64,000 bases of DNA from JAFLCL01 sp039809495 (GCA_039809495.1 JBDHVC010000010.1:40936-104935), one strand, 5' to 3'; counted from the first letter of the stretch, positions 32,671 through 40,867 are shown. Made by a program: numbers and translations. Notes: generated by a model not told the origin, from the sequence alone.

Positions 32671-33519
32671 GTGACTCGGTGCTTCGCCTCGAGGGCCGCG
32701 CTCTCGCTCGCCGCGCTCGGGCTCTCGGGCTGCCTCATGCTGCGGCCGGGCGCGCTCGGCGAGGAGAGCGCGTCGCTCGGGACGACCTCGTCCGGTTGGT
32801 TGCTCCTCGGCACCGCGCTCCCCGATCGGGGCCTCGGCTTCGAGCGCGCGCGCCCGGGCGAGAGCACACGCGTCGGCACGACGCGGCTCGTTCGCGCGCT
32901 CGAGCGAGCGGCGCTCGAGGTCGAGCGCGCCTTCCCGGGAGGCCGCCCCATCCGCGTCGGCGACCTCGGCGCGCCGCTGGGTGGGCGCCACCCACGCCAC
33001 CGGAGCCACCGCGCCGGGCGCGACGTGGACATCCTCTTTCAGCTCACGGACGCGAGCGGGGCGCCGGTCGCGCCCCGCGGCCGCGTCGCGCTCTCGCGCT
33101 TCGGGATCGCGCTCGACCCGGAGGAGGACGCGATCGTGCTCTTCGACGACGCGCGCAACTGGCACCTCGTGCGCACGCTGCTCTCCGACCCCTCGATCGC
33201 GGTGCAGTGGATCTTCTGTAGCCATGGGATCGAGGCGCGCCTCTTGCGGCACGCGCTCGCCGTGGAGCCCGATCGCGCGCTCCTCGTGCGCGCGGCGCAG
33301 GTGCTCCAGGAGCCCTCCAACGCGCCGCCGCACGACGATCACTTCCACGTGCGCGTCTTCTGCTCCCGCGAAGAGCGCGCGCTCGGCTGCCGCGACACGG
33401 GCCCGATCTGGCCGTGGCTGCGCGCCGATCACGATCCGATCGAGCGAGGCGAGCTTCGCGACGACGCGCGGCTCATCGAGCTCCTCGACGCGCCCTTCGA
33501 GGAGGTCACGGGCAGCTGA
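32671..33519 (+). CDS. Penicillin-insensitive murein endopeptidase-like lipoprotein, MepA/LAS family
   Basis: MepA enzymes cut D-Ala-mDAP cross-links in peptidoglycan. The 282-aa protein has a lipobox (LGLSGC) and the LAS zinc motifs: RVGDLGAPLGGRHPRHRSH with GRDVDI (first His and Asp ligands), and DDHFHVRV (HxH ligand). A Cys-containing stretch, WIFCSHGIEARLL, lies between. The C-terminal region is longer than in E. coli. The start is GTG at 32671, with a TAGAAC hexamer 7 nt upstream and no ribosome site. The 3' end overlaps the convergent amidohydrolase gene by 14 nt. Confidence 0.85.
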   Translation: MTRCFASRAALSLAALGLSGCLMLRPGALGEESASLGTTSSGWLLLGTALPDRGLGFERARPGESTRVGTTRLVRALERAALEVERAFPGGRPIRVGDLGAPLGGRHPRHRSHRAGRDVDILFQLTDASGAPVAPRGRVALSRFGIALDPEEDAIVLFDDARNWHLVRTLLSDPSIAVQWIFCSHGIEARLLRHALAVEPDRALLVRAAQVLQEPSNAPPHDDHFHVRVFCSREERALGCRDTGPIWPWLRADHDPIERGELRDDARLIELLDAPFEEVTGS

Positions 33520-35212
33520 CGAGCTCGAGCAATTCGGATCCGCGCCCGTAGGCCGTGCCGCCTGGGTAGCCGTCCTGGAGGATGGAGTAGAGCTGGCCGC
33601 GCACGCTCTCGTAGGTCTCGCCGCTGCGAGCGGACGCCCCCGGCGTGTTCGCGACACAGAGGAATTTCGGCGCGCCGCAGGCGTCGAAGCTCTCGCAGTC
33701 GCCGTTCACGGCCGTCGTCGCCTCGAGCGCGTCGTCGCCGTAGTAGCCGAGCCCGTCGATGAGGACGAGCCGCACGTCGGCCGCGCGGCTGTCGAGGACG
33801 GCGCGGTAGGGGTCGCTCGAGACGCGGCCGAAGACGACGAGGTCGGCGCGCTTGCCGACCTCGATCGTGCCGATGTCACGATCGAGATCGACCGCGCGCG
33901 CGCCGTCGCGCGTCGCCATGAGCCAGAGGCGCTCGGGGGTGAGCGAGGCGATGCCCTCCATCTGTCCCCAGCGCTCCCCGAAGCGCAGCTCGGCGAGCAC
34001 GTCGTCCTCGCCCGAGACCGTCCAGTCGGGGCCGATCCCGACCACGGCGCCGATCTCGACGAGGTAGCCGATGTCGGCCGTGCCGCCGTAGAGGACGACG
34101 TTGCTCGACGGAGACCAGATGAAGTAGGCGCCAGCGTCGTTCGCGTCGTCGAGCTGCGCGCGGGTGAGCGCCGTGGCGTGGATGAAGTACGCGGTGCCGT
34201 AGGGCGTGCCCGTTCCGTCGCGGAGCAGGTCGATCGTGTGGACCGCGTCACCCCCGGCTCGGCCTCGGTAGCAGTCGTACTCGCGCAGGACGTTGGTCTG
34301 GGTCATCCCCATCCCCGTGACGCCCTCCGCCATGTGGACGGCGAGGCGCGTCGTGCGGCCGGCGACCCAGTCGTCGACCCGCGCGCGTCGCCAGAGGTCG
34401 TTCATCGCGGTCGAGCTCGTTCCTCCGCCCTCGCAGGGACCGGCGATCGAGGTGCCGAACGAGGTGTTCGAGCGCGAGGGGAGCCCGTGGTAGTGGTCGG
34501 CGTTGCGGGCGAGGCGATCGACGCACGCCTGGCGCGGCGACTGCCCTTGGATCGTCGTCGTCCCGTGCACGATGGAGCGGAGCTCGGCCCACTTCGTCGC
34601 GGGGCAGATCAGGTTGCCGCTCGAGCCGCCATCCGACTCGGGGCGGATGTGCTCGCTGTACAGCCGATCGCCGCGCCACTGGTAGCGGCTGTCGAAGAGC
34701 CGCGGGGCGACCCACTCGGGGAGGAAGTCGTAGGTGGCGTGGTTGTGCCCGTCGATGAGCCCGGGCGAGATCGTCGCGTGCGTGTCGATGATCGTCGCGT
34801 CCGCCGCCATTGGGTGCGCGGCGCAGCTCGTGGCGACGCACTGGATCGTGTTGCCGACGACGAGCACCTCGCCGGGGCTGAGCGGCCCGCTCGGCGTGAG
34901 GACCGTCCCCCTGAGGATCAGGCCGTCGGAGCCCGCGCGAACGATGGTGCTCGGGGGAGCGGGCGTCGAGCCCATGGGACCGATCGTGCCCGCGTCGGAG
35001 GCCTCGCCGCCGTCGACGCCAGCGTCTCGACCGGCGTCCACGCCCTCGGGGACCCACGCATCGTCCTCGATCGTCCCGGCGTCCTCGCCTCCGGGGATCC
35101 AGCGATCGGCCCAGCGGACGTCCGCGTCCGCGTCGTTCGTCGTGGTCGGCCCGGGGCAGCCGACGAGGCCGAGGGTGAGGAGGGATGCCATACCGAGCGA
35201 GCGCGCGCGCAT
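33506..35212 (-). CDS. Amidohydrolase-family lipoprotein
   Basis: This 568-aa secreted hydrolase has a signal peptide with lipobox (TLGLVGC), then a ~50-residue Asp/Ala/Gly linker rich in DAG triplets. The composite amidohydrolase domain follows: small beta-sandwich (GLILRGTVLTPSG), metal HxH in ISPGLIDGHNHATYDF, later histidines in RLAVHMAEG and YFIHATAL, Asp in GIGPDWTVSGEDD, and the closing GTIEVGKRADLVVFG. The C-terminal ~80 residues carry cysteines (GDCESFDACGAP, FLCVAN) not found in the core family. The substrate is unknown; imidazolonepropionase- or prolidase-like relatives are possible. Confidence 0.85.
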   Translation of the reverse strand: MRARSLGMASLLTLGLVGCPGPTTTNDADADVRWADRWIPGGEDAGTIEDDAWVPEGVDAGRDAGVDGGEASDAGTIGPMGSTPAPPSTIVRAGSDGLILRGTVLTPSGPLSPGEVLVVGNTIQCVATSCAAHPMAADATIIDTHATISPGLIDGHNHATYDFLPEWVAPRLFDSRYQWRGDRLYSEHIRPESDGGSSGNLICPATKWAELRSIVHGTTTIQGQSPRQACVDRLARNADHYHGLPSRSNTSFGTSIAGPCEGGGTSSTAMNDLWRRARVDDWVAGRTTRLAVHMAEGVTGMGMTQTNVLREYDCYRGRAGGDAVHTIDLLRDGTGTPYGTAYFIHATALTRAQLDDANDAGAYFIWSPSSNVVLYGGTADIGYLVEIGAVVGIGPDWTVSGEDDVLAELRFGERWGQMEGIASLTPERLWLMATRDGARAVDLDRDIGTIEVGKRADLVVFGRVSSDPYRAVLDSRAADVRLVLIDGLGYYGDDALEATTAVNGDCESFDACGAPKFLCVANTPGASARSGETYESVRGQLYSILQDGYPGGTAYGRGSELLELVSCP

Positions 35213-35250
35213 CCGACGATGATAAGCGGGCTCCGTCGAGCGCTGCGCGC

Positions 35251-35284
35251 AAAAGGAAGAGGCGACCGCAGACGCGGCCGCCTC
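35251..35284 (-). terminator. Intrinsic terminator of the HU gene
   Basis: On the minus strand an 11-bp stem (GAGGCGGCCGC / GCGGTCGCCTC, one G-U pair) with a GTCT loop is followed at once by TTCCTTTT. It lies 51 nt after the HU stop. This is the clearest classical terminator in the window. Confidence 0.85.
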
Positions 35285-35335
35285 TCCACCAGCCCCCCCC
35301 CGCTCGCGCTCGAGCGCGCCGAGGGGTGCGCGACG

Positions 35336-35659
35336 TCAGAGCACGAGGTCCTTGAGCGCCTTCACGGGCGTCGCGCGGAGCTTGCGGCTCTTCTGGACGT
35401 CGCGGACCATGACCTCGCCGGTGGCGGGGTTACGGAACTTGACGCCCTTGCGCGCCTCCTGCTCCCGGATCTTGAGGCGCACGATGCCGGGCACCTCGAA
35501 CTGACCCACGCCGCGCTTGCCGAGCTCGCGCTTGAGCGTGTCGCGGAGCGCGTCGAACACCTCGCCGATCTGCTTCTTGCTGAGGCCGGTCTTGGTCGCG
35601 AGCTCCGCGACGGTCTGGGCCTTGGTCATCTTCTTCTTCGCCGGTGCGTCCTTCGCCAT
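35336..35659 (-). CDS. HU-family DNA-binding protein
   Basis: HU proteins bend and compact DNA as dimers. The 107-aa protein has a short Lys-rich N-terminal tail (MAKDAPAKKKMTKAQ), the helical dimer body (LATKTGLSKKQIGEVFDALR), the strand VGQFEVPGIVRLKIREQ and the DNA-binding arm with FRNPATGEVMV. The ~12-residue basic tail ahead of the usual start is characteristic of delta-proteobacterial and related HU variants. Translation starts after GAGAGGGAACC, and a strong terminator follows. Confidence 0.93.
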   Translation of the reverse strand: MAKDAPAKKKMTKAQTVAELATKTGLSKKQIGEVFDALRDTLKRELGKRGVGQFEVPGIVRLKIREQEARKGVKFRNPATGEVMVRDVQKSRKLRATPVKALKDLVL

Positions 35660-35978
35660 GGTTCCCTCTCCATCTCGCTTGACCCTCGGCGCTCCCGCGC
35701 CTCGGGGGTTACCAACGGTTCACTCCGCCTCTGCACCACTCGCCGCGAGCTCGGAGATCCTCGCTCTGGCGAGCCAGCCCTCTCTCCGCTGACCGGCGCG
35801 TGTCCCCGAGGTGAGTGATGCGGCCTCGAGGAGCACCCTCCGGTGAGGGCTGCCTCTGCCCGACCCGAAGGCCCGCTTTTGAGGGACTTCAGGTATGGCG
35901 AGCCCTCGATGCCATCGCTTTTTCGCGGTTGCAAGAGGTTTTCGCGAAATAGGCGCTCGGGAGGCGGAATTTCGACGC
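35660..35978. other. 319-bp intergenic region upstream of HU and downstream of ybeY
   Basis: This gap holds the HU promoter region and the ybeY 3' end, both on the minus strand. The segment 35920-35975 is unusually A/T-rich for this genome and contains TTTCGCGAAA (palindrome) and a second TTTTTCGCG. I found no convincing gene or RNA here. Confidence 0.4.
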
Positions 35979-36491
35979 TCAGGGGGGGCTGGGACGCGAT
36001 CTTCGACGATTCCCGCGCGATCTCGGAGATCGCCGAGGCGAGGCCGCGGTGGACCGGAGCGCGTCGGTCATCGCCGTCATGCGCCGCTCCTCGCGCCGAT
36101 CGCGATGATCGTAGCCGAGCAGGTGCAAGAGGCCGTGCGCGAGGAGCATCGCGACCTCGTCGTCGAGGCTGCGAGCGGCGTCGTGCGCTTGTCGTCTCGC
36201 CTGCGGGATCGAGATCACGACGTCGCCGAGCACGCCCTCGGGGATCGCCCCCTCGGGCACGTCGGCCGAGAGCGCCTCGCGCACCGCGAACGCGAGGACG
36301 TCGGTCGGTCGGTCGATCGATCGATACGTGCGGTTGAGCGCGTGGATCGTCGCGTCGTCCGTGAGCACGACGGAGAGCTCCGCGTCGGGCATGGCGAGCG
36401 CCGCGAGCATGCGCTCGGCCCAGCGCCGTACGCGCGGTGCGAGGGGGGCGTGCTCGCGAGGGAGCTGGATTCGACGGACGATGGCTGCCAC
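35979..36491 (-). CDS. ybeY: Endoribonuclease YbeY
   Basis: YbeY is a zinc metalloenzyme needed for 16S rRNA 3'-end maturation and ribosome quality control. The 170-aa protein has the conserved LNRTYRSIDRPTDVLAFA region and the zinc motif HGLLHLLGYDH. The C-terminal 25 residues are Arg/Ser/Pro-rich and unlikely to be part of the fold. The start is GTG at 36491, 27 bp from the divergent biotin-carboxylase-like gene; the frame remains open upstream but overlaps that gene. phoH and the transporter-like gene often linked to ybeY are absent. Confidence 0.92.
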   Translation of the reverse strand: MAAIVRRIQLPREHAPLAPRVRRWAERMLAALAMPDAELSVVLTDDATIHALNRTYRSIDRPTDVLAFAVREALSADVPEGAIPEGVLGDVVISIPQARRQAHDAARSLDDEVAMLLAHGLLHLLGYDHRDRREERRMTAMTDALRSTAASPRRSPRSRGNRRRSRPSPP

Positions 36492-36518
36492 TTGGCTCTC
36501 GTAGGCTATCCTCGCGGG

Positions 36519-37871
36519 ATGTTCGAGCGGATCTTGATCGCGAACCGAGGAGAGATCGCGGCGCGCCTCGCGCGCACGCTGCGGCGGCTCGGCGCCGACA
36601 CCGTCGCCGTCGCGGTCCAAGGAGAGGAGTCCTCGATCCACGTCCAGGCGTGCGACGCGCACGTCGTGCTCGACTCGACGCGCCCCGATCCTTACCTCGA
36701 CGTCGCCGCGATCGTGCGCGCCGCGAAGGAGGCGGGGTGCCAGGCGGTCCACCCTGGCTACGGGCTCTTCGACGCGAGCCCCGAGCTCGCCAGGGCGGTC
36801 GTCCGCGCGGGGCTCGCGTTCATCGGCCCCGCGCCCGAGCTCGTCGTCCTGCTCCGCGATCGCGCGGCGCTCCGCGAGGCCGCGCGCGCCGCGGGGCTCC
36901 GCGTGCTCGCCGCGTCGCCCGAGCCCTCTCCCCGCGCGAGCGACGGGGGCTGGCGCGACGCGCTCGCGAGCGAGCTCGCCTCCCTCGGGACGCCGCTCGT
37001 CGTCAAGCCGGCGTACGGCGTGGGCGATCCGGCCTCGCTCGTCGTGCTCGCCGACGAGGCGGAGGCGAAGGCGTGGATCGCGAGCCGCGAGCTGGACGCG
37101 GAGCCGGTCGTCCTCGAGCGCTGGATCGAGCGCCCGCGTCACGTCGAGGTCTACCTCGTGGGCGATGGCAACGACGTCGTCGTGCTCGGTGACGTGGAGT
37201 CGAGCGCGCGCCGGGAGCACCGCCGCGTCATCGCCGAGTCCCCCGCTCCCGCCATCGACGCGCTCCATCGAGGCGCGGCGGTCCGATCGGCCGTGTGGGC
37301 CGGGGCGCTCGACCTCGCGCGCGAGCTCCGCCTCGCGGGCGTCGGGATCGCGCATTTCCTCTTCGACGCCGGCGGCAGCTTCCACTTCGTCGGGATGCGG
37401 GCGGGCCTCGCGCCCGAGCACGCGCTGGTCGAGCTCTGCACGAACCTCGATCTCGTCGAGGTCGAGGTCGCGGTCGCGCTCGGCGCGCCTCTCCCGAAGC
37501 AGGCCTCGCAGGCGGAGCCGACGGGTCACGCCGTCCAGGCGCGCGTCGAGGCGGCGCTCGATCCGCGCGATCAGCGTCCCTTCCCGGGGCGCGTCGACGA
37601 CGTGCGGTGGCCGCCCGCGCCGACCGGACGCGTGCGCATCGAGGCGAGCGTCCAGCCGGGCTCGCGCCTCGCGTCGCACCACGATCCGATGGTCGCGAGC
37701 GTCTCGACCTACGCGCCGACGCGACACGAGGCGGTGCTCACGCTCGATCGCGTCGTCGCCGAGACGCGGATCGCGCCCCTGACGACGAACCTCCGCCTCT
37801 TGCGTCGTGCCTTGAACCACGAGTCCTTTCGCGCGTCCGCGCTCGACGAGGGGCTGCTCGATCGCATCTGA
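36519..37871 (+). CDS. Biotin-carboxylase-like protein with degenerate active site
   Basis: The 450-aa protein has the length and fold signatures of biotin carboxylase, starting FERILIANRGEIAARLARTL, with HPGYGLFDASPELARA, RPRHVEVYLVGDGN and a C-terminal domain ending ...TTNLRLLRRALNHESF. The catalytic residues are lost. The ATP-grasp glycine loop GGGGxGM reads YGVGDPAS (166-173), the ERDCSxQRRxQK motif reads ESSARREHRR (227-236), and EMNTRIQVEH reads VGMRAGLAPEH, removing the metal Glu, Asn and catalytic Arg. There is no biotin carrier or carboxyltransferase nearby. Probably a pseudoenzyme with a binding or regulatory role. Confidence 0.85.
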   Translation: MFERILIANRGEIAARLARTLRRLGADTVAVAVQGEESSIHVQACDAHVVLDSTRPDPYLDVAAIVRAAKEAGCQAVHPGYGLFDASPELARAVVRAGLAFIGPAPELVVLLRDRAALREAARAAGLRVLAASPEPSPRASDGGWRDALASELASLGTPLVVKPAYGVGDPASLVVLADEAEAKAWIASRELDAEPVVLERWIERPRHVEVYLVGDGNDVVVLGDVESSARREHRRVIAESPAPAIDALHRGAAVRSAVWAGALDLARELRLAGVGIAHFLFDAGGSFHFVGMRAGLAPEHALVELCTNLDLVEVEVAVALGAPLPKQASQAEPTGHAVQARVEAALDPRDQRPFPGRVDDVRWPPAPTGRVRIEASVQPGSRLASHHDPMVASVSTYAPTRHEAVLTLDRVVAETRIAPLTTNLRLLRRALNHESFRASALDEGLLDRI

Positions 37872-37888
37872 GCTATCCTCGAGACGCG

Positions 37889-38545
37889 ATGGAGCAGCGC
37901 GAGCTACGGCTGATCCGAGACGCGCTCGAGGCGGTGCTCGCGCCCGAGCTGGCGCGCGAGGTGATCGAGGCCGCGCGAAGGCAGATGCCCGACGCGCTCG
38001 ACGCGCCCGAGAACGTGGTGCGTTTCGTCGATGGGCCCATCCGCCGCGCGATCACGCGGGTCCACGGCGCGGCCGGGGACGACATCGTCGATGATCTGCT
38101 CGGGATGCTCGTCCCCGAGGAGCGCCATCGTCGCCCCTCCGAGGAGGTCACCCGGGAGGTTCGGCTCGATGCCCAGCTCCTCGTCATCGTGCTCTCCTCG
38201 AGCGAGGAGCTCGCGCGAGCGCTCGACGCGCGCTTCGAGCCGGGAGCGGTGACGGTCGTCGCCTACGACGATGTCGAGGGGCCGAGGCGCGCGGCGAAGC
38301 TGCGCGCGGCCGCGATGGTCCTCATCGACGGCGCGAGCTTCCCGCGGATCGAGCTCGCGGACATCCCCGACGCGCTCGCGCTCTTCGCGCCCGAGACGCT
38401 CCGCGCCGTCTGGGCGACGGACGCCCCCTACGGAGCGTCCGTCGTCTCCATCCTCGCGGCGCGTCACGTCTCGTTCACGCCGCTCGATCGGCGCGAGGGG
38501 ATCACGCCGATCGTCGATCTGGTGAGAGCGCGTCGGATGCGCTGA
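37889..38545 (+). CDS. Protein of unknown function (218 aa)
   Basis: This soluble protein starts with a helical segment (MEQRELRLIRDALEAVLAPE, VIEAARRQMPDA). Its second half has alternating strands and helices (LLVIVLSSSEELARALDA, VTVVAYDD, AAMVLIDGASFP, ASVVSILAARH, PIVDLVRARR) reminiscent of a receiver-type alpha/beta fold. It has no complete phosphoacceptor pocket. I cannot name the family. It lies 17 nt after the biotin-carboxylase-like gene on the same strand and is probably co-transcribed with it. A TATCCT hexamer sits 9 nt before the ATG. Confidence 0.75.
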   Translation: MEQRELRLIRDALEAVLAPELAREVIEAARRQMPDALDAPENVVRFVDGPIRRAITRVHGAAGDDIVDDLLGMLVPEERHRRPSEEVTREVRLDAQLLVIVLSSSEELARALDARFEPGAVTVVAYDDVEGPRRAAKLRAAAMVLIDGASFPRIELADIPDALALFAPETLRAVWATDAPYGASVVSILAARHVSFTPLDRREGITPIVDLVRARRMR

Positions 38546-38576
38546 CAGCGCGAGTCCGTCGCCCTGATCCGCGCCG
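38543..38576 (+). repeat. Degenerate copy of the stop-anchored repeat
   Basis: TGACAGCGCGAGTCCGTCG then CCTGATCCGCGCCG starts on the stop codon at 38543 and matches the left half of the 50812 copy with several changes. It faces copy C in inverted orientation within the same convergent spacer. Confidence 0.35.
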
Positions 38577-38607
38577 TCCCTTCCTCGCCTGAGGGGCTGC
38601 CCAGCGC

Positions 38608-38672
38608 CCCCCCCTCCCGCCGAGCCAGCGCGCCCGTGCGGGGCGGATCACGCCGAGCGAGGCGCGCCGTCA
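38608..38672 (-). repeat. Stop-codon-anchored dispersed repeat, copy C
   Basis: On the minus strand it begins on the eno stop TGA and reads TGACGGCGCGCCTCGCTCG ... GCGCGCTGGCTCGGCGGGAG. About 59 of 65 bases equal copy B at 50812-50876. It can pair GCGCGCC with GGCGCGC around an inner GGCG-tgatc-CGCC hairpin, so it may serve as a terminator. Confidence 0.7.
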
Positions 38673-39950
38673 GCTCGCGCGGAGCGTCGCGCGCCCCGCG
38701 TAGCGCGCGCCCGCGCCGAGGGCCTCCTCGATGCGCAGGAGCTGGTTGTACTTGGCGATGCGATCGGAGCGCGAGAGCGAGCCCGTCTTGATCTGTCCGG
38801 CCCCCGTCGCGACCGCGAGATCGGCGATGAAGGTGTCCTCGGTCTCGCCGCTCCGATGCGAGATGATCGACGAGTAGCCGTTCTGCGACGCGAGGCGGAT
38901 CGCGGCGAGCGTCTCGGTGACGGATCCGATCTGGTTCACCTTGATCAGGATCGAGTTCGCGATGTTCGCCTCGATGCCGCGGGTGAGGCGCTCGACGTTG
39001 GTGACGAAGAGATCGTCCCCGACGAGCTGGATCGTCTGGCCGAGGCGCCCCGTGAGCGCCCGCCAACCCTCCCAGTCGTCCTCCGCGCAGCCGTCCTCGA
39101 TCGAGACGATCGGGTACCGCTCGGCCCAGCTCGCGTACACGTCGACGAGCGCGCCCGCGTCGAGGGACTTCCGGTCGAAGGCGTAGCGCTTCGTCTTCGC
39201 GTCGAAGAACTCGCTCGCGGCGCAGTCGAGGCCGAGCGAGACGTCGCGGCCCGCCGCGTAGCCCGCCTTCTCGATCGCCTCGAGCACGACCTTGAGCGCC
39301 TCCTCGTTCTCGCCGAGGTGCGGCGCGAAGCCCCCCTCGTCCCCGACCGACACCGTGAGGCCGCGCTTCTTCAGGATCGCCTTCAGGTGGTGGAAGATCT
39401 CCGCGCCCATCCGCAGCGCCTCGCGGAAGCTCGGCGCGCCGTGCGGGATCACCATGAATTCCTGGATGTCGAGCCCGCTGTCCGCGTGCGCGCCGCCGTT
39501 CACGATGTTCATCATCGGCGTCGGCAAGACGCACGCTTGGGCCCCGCCCAGGTAGCGGTAGAGCGGCATGCCCATCGCTTCGGCGGCCGCGCGCGTCACC
39601 GCCATCGAGACGCCGAGGATCGCGTTCGCGCCGAGCTGGCGCTTCGTCGGCGTGCCATCGAGCGCGATCATCGCGCGATCGATCGCGGCGAGATCGAGCG
39701 CGTCGCGTCCGAGCACGATCGGCGCGATCGCGTCGACGACGTTGTGGACCGCCTTCTCGACCCCCTTGCCGAGGTATCGGTGCGCGTCTCCGTCGCGCAA
39801 TTCGAGCGCCTCGTGCTCGCCCGTCGAGGCGCCCGAGGGGACGGCGGCGCGCCCGACGAACGCCTCGTCGACCTCCACCTCGACCTCGACGGTCGGGTTC
39901 CCACGGGAATCCAGGATCTCGCGCGCGACGACTCCGGTGATCTCGAGCAT
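38670..39950 (-). CDS. eno: Enolase
   Basis: Enolase interconverts 2-phosphoglycerate and phosphoenolpyruvate and is also a degradosome component in many bacteria. The 426-aa protein is complete: ILDSRGNPTVEVEV at the start, the flexible loop PSGASTGEHEA, metal ligands in SVGDEGGFAPHL and VSIEDG, and SHRSGETEDTFIADLAV with GAGQIKTGSLSRSDR. It lies 26 bp downstream of tRNA-Glu on the same strand and may share the tRNA transcript. The glycolytic genes gap-pgk-tpiA are 35 kb away in the window. Confidence 0.98.
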   Translation of the reverse strand: MLEITGVVAREILDSRGNPTVEVEVEVDEAFVGRAAVPSGASTGEHEALELRDGDAHRYLGKGVEKAVHNVVDAIAPIVLGRDALDLAAIDRAMIALDGTPTKRQLGANAILGVSMAVTRAAAEAMGMPLYRYLGGAQACVLPTPMMNIVNGGAHADSGLDIQEFMVIPHGAPSFREALRMGAEIFHHLKAILKKRGLTVSVGDEGGFAPHLGENEEALKVVLEAIEKAGYAAGRDVSLGLDCAASEFFDAKTKRYAFDRKSLDAGALVDVYASWAERYPIVSIEDGCAEDDWEGWRALTGRLGQTIQLVGDDLFVTNVERLTRGIEANIANSILIKVNQIGSVTETLAAIRLASQNGYSSIISHRSGETEDTFIADLAVATGAGQIKTGSLSRSDRIAKYNQLLRIEEALGAGARYAGRATLRAS

Positions 39951-39976
39951 GACGTCCCTCCTTGTGGATCGAGGAA

Positions 39977-40049
39977 CGTCCCCAGAGGGATTCGAACCCT
40001 CGTAGCCACCGTGAAAGGGTGGAGTCCTGGGCCTCTAGACGATGGGGAC
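39977..40049 (-). tRNA. tRNA-Glu (anticodon UUC)
   Basis: A 73-nt cloverleaf: acceptor stem GTCCCCA / TGGGGAC, D-arm CGTCTAGAGGCCCAGGACT, anticodon stem-loop CCACC-CTTTCAC-GGTGG with TTC anticodon, and T-loop GTTCGAATC. No CCA is encoded. It sits 29 nt after tRNA-Lys and 26 nt before eno. Confidence 0.95.
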
Positions 40050-40078
40050 GGGAGAAGGAAGGGGACCGGTCGGACCGA

Positions 40079-40151
40079 TGAGCCGTGAGGGACTCGAACC
40101 CTCGGCCGACGGGTTAAAAGCCCGCTGCTCTACCGACTGAGCTAACGGCTC
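40079..40151 (-). tRNA. tRNA-Lys (anticodon UUU)
   Basis: A 73-nt cloverleaf: acceptor GAGCCGT / ACGGCTC with discriminator A, D-arm GCTCAGTCGGTAGAGC, anticodon loop CTTTTAA in a CGGG/CCCG stem, and T-loop GTTCGAGTC. No CCA is encoded. Both tRNAs here are substrates of MnmA, which is also in the window. Confidence 0.95.
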
Positions 40152-40162
40152 GCTGGGCGGCG

Positions 40163-40190
40163 CGTCTAGCAAATGTGCGGGGGGCGTCAA
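40163..40190 (-). promoter_or_regulatory. Promoter of the tRNA-Lys/tRNA-Glu(/eno) transcript
   Basis: On the minus strand TTGACG and TAGACG are separated by 16 nt, with the tRNA-Lys 5' end 11 nt beyond the -10. This is among the best sigma-70-type matches in the window. Confidence 0.6.
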
Positions 40191-40247
40191 GGAACTCGGC
40201 CCGGCGCGAAGATGGCGTCGCGCGGCGAAGGAGGGTAGGAGCCGGCC

Positions 40248-40838
40248 ATGATCCCGGACGACGTGCGCGCGCTCATCTTCGACTGCGATGGGACGCTCGT
40301 CGACACGATGCCGGCGCACTTCGCGTCGTGGCGCGAGGTGCTCGGCGCGCACGGGCTCGTGCTCGAGGAGGAGCGCTTCTACGCGCTGGCCGGCGCGCCC
40401 GCGGTCGAGATCATCGCGGAGCTCGCGAAGGAGCAAGGGGTCCTCGTCGACCCTCGCGCCCTCACGCGCGAGAAGAACGAGCGCTACCTCGCGCGCCCCG
40501 TGCTCGGGCCCCCCATCGCGCCGATCGTCGCCATCGCCCGCGGCGAGCTCGGCCGCCGCGGGCTCGCGGTCGCGAGCGGGAATTTCACCGAGGTGGTTCG
40601 GCGCACGCTGCGCGGAGCGGCCATCGAGGACCTCTTCGGGATCGTCGTCGGCGCCGATCAGGTCGAGCGCGGCAAGCCCGCGCCGGACGTGTTCCTTCGC
40701 GCCGCGAGCCTGCTCGATATCCCGCCCTCCGCCTGCCTCGTCTACGAGGACGGGGAGCTCGGCCTCGAGGCCGCGCGCGCCGCGGGGATGCGCTCGGTCG
40801 ACGTGCGCCCGCTCATCCAGGCGGCTCGCCTCGGGTGA
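40248..40838 (+). CDS. HAD-superfamily phosphatase/phosphoglucomutase-like
   Basis: Family members dephosphorylate small sugar phosphates or act as beta-phosphoglucomutases. The 196-aa protein has motif I (IFDCDGTLVDTMPAH), an alpha-helical cap between, motif II (VASGNF), motif III Lys (GKPAPDVFLRAA) and motif IV (YEDGELGLEAARAAG). It is closest in layout to the YqaB/beta-PGM subgroup. All catalytic residues are present. A TAGGAG hexamer lies six nt before the ATG, serving either as a ribosome site or a -10. It lies divergent to the tRNA genes. Confidence 0.88.
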   Translation: MIPDDVRALIFDCDGTLVDTMPAHFASWREVLGAHGLVLEEERFYALAGAPAVEIIAELAKEQGVLVDPRALTREKNERYLARPVLGPPIAPIVAIARGELGRRGLAVASGNFTEVVRRTLRGAAIEDLFGIVVGADQVERGKPAPDVFLRAASLLDIPPSACLVYEDGELGLEAARAAGMRSVDVRPLIQAARLG

Positions 40839-40867
40839 GCGAGCGGCGCGTGCGCTAGAACGCGGAG

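Noticed and set aside
35920..35975. Small RNA or gene in the A/T-rich patch after ybeY
   Set aside because: The patch contains only short palindromes; there is no promoter-terminator pair or ORF with a ribosome site.
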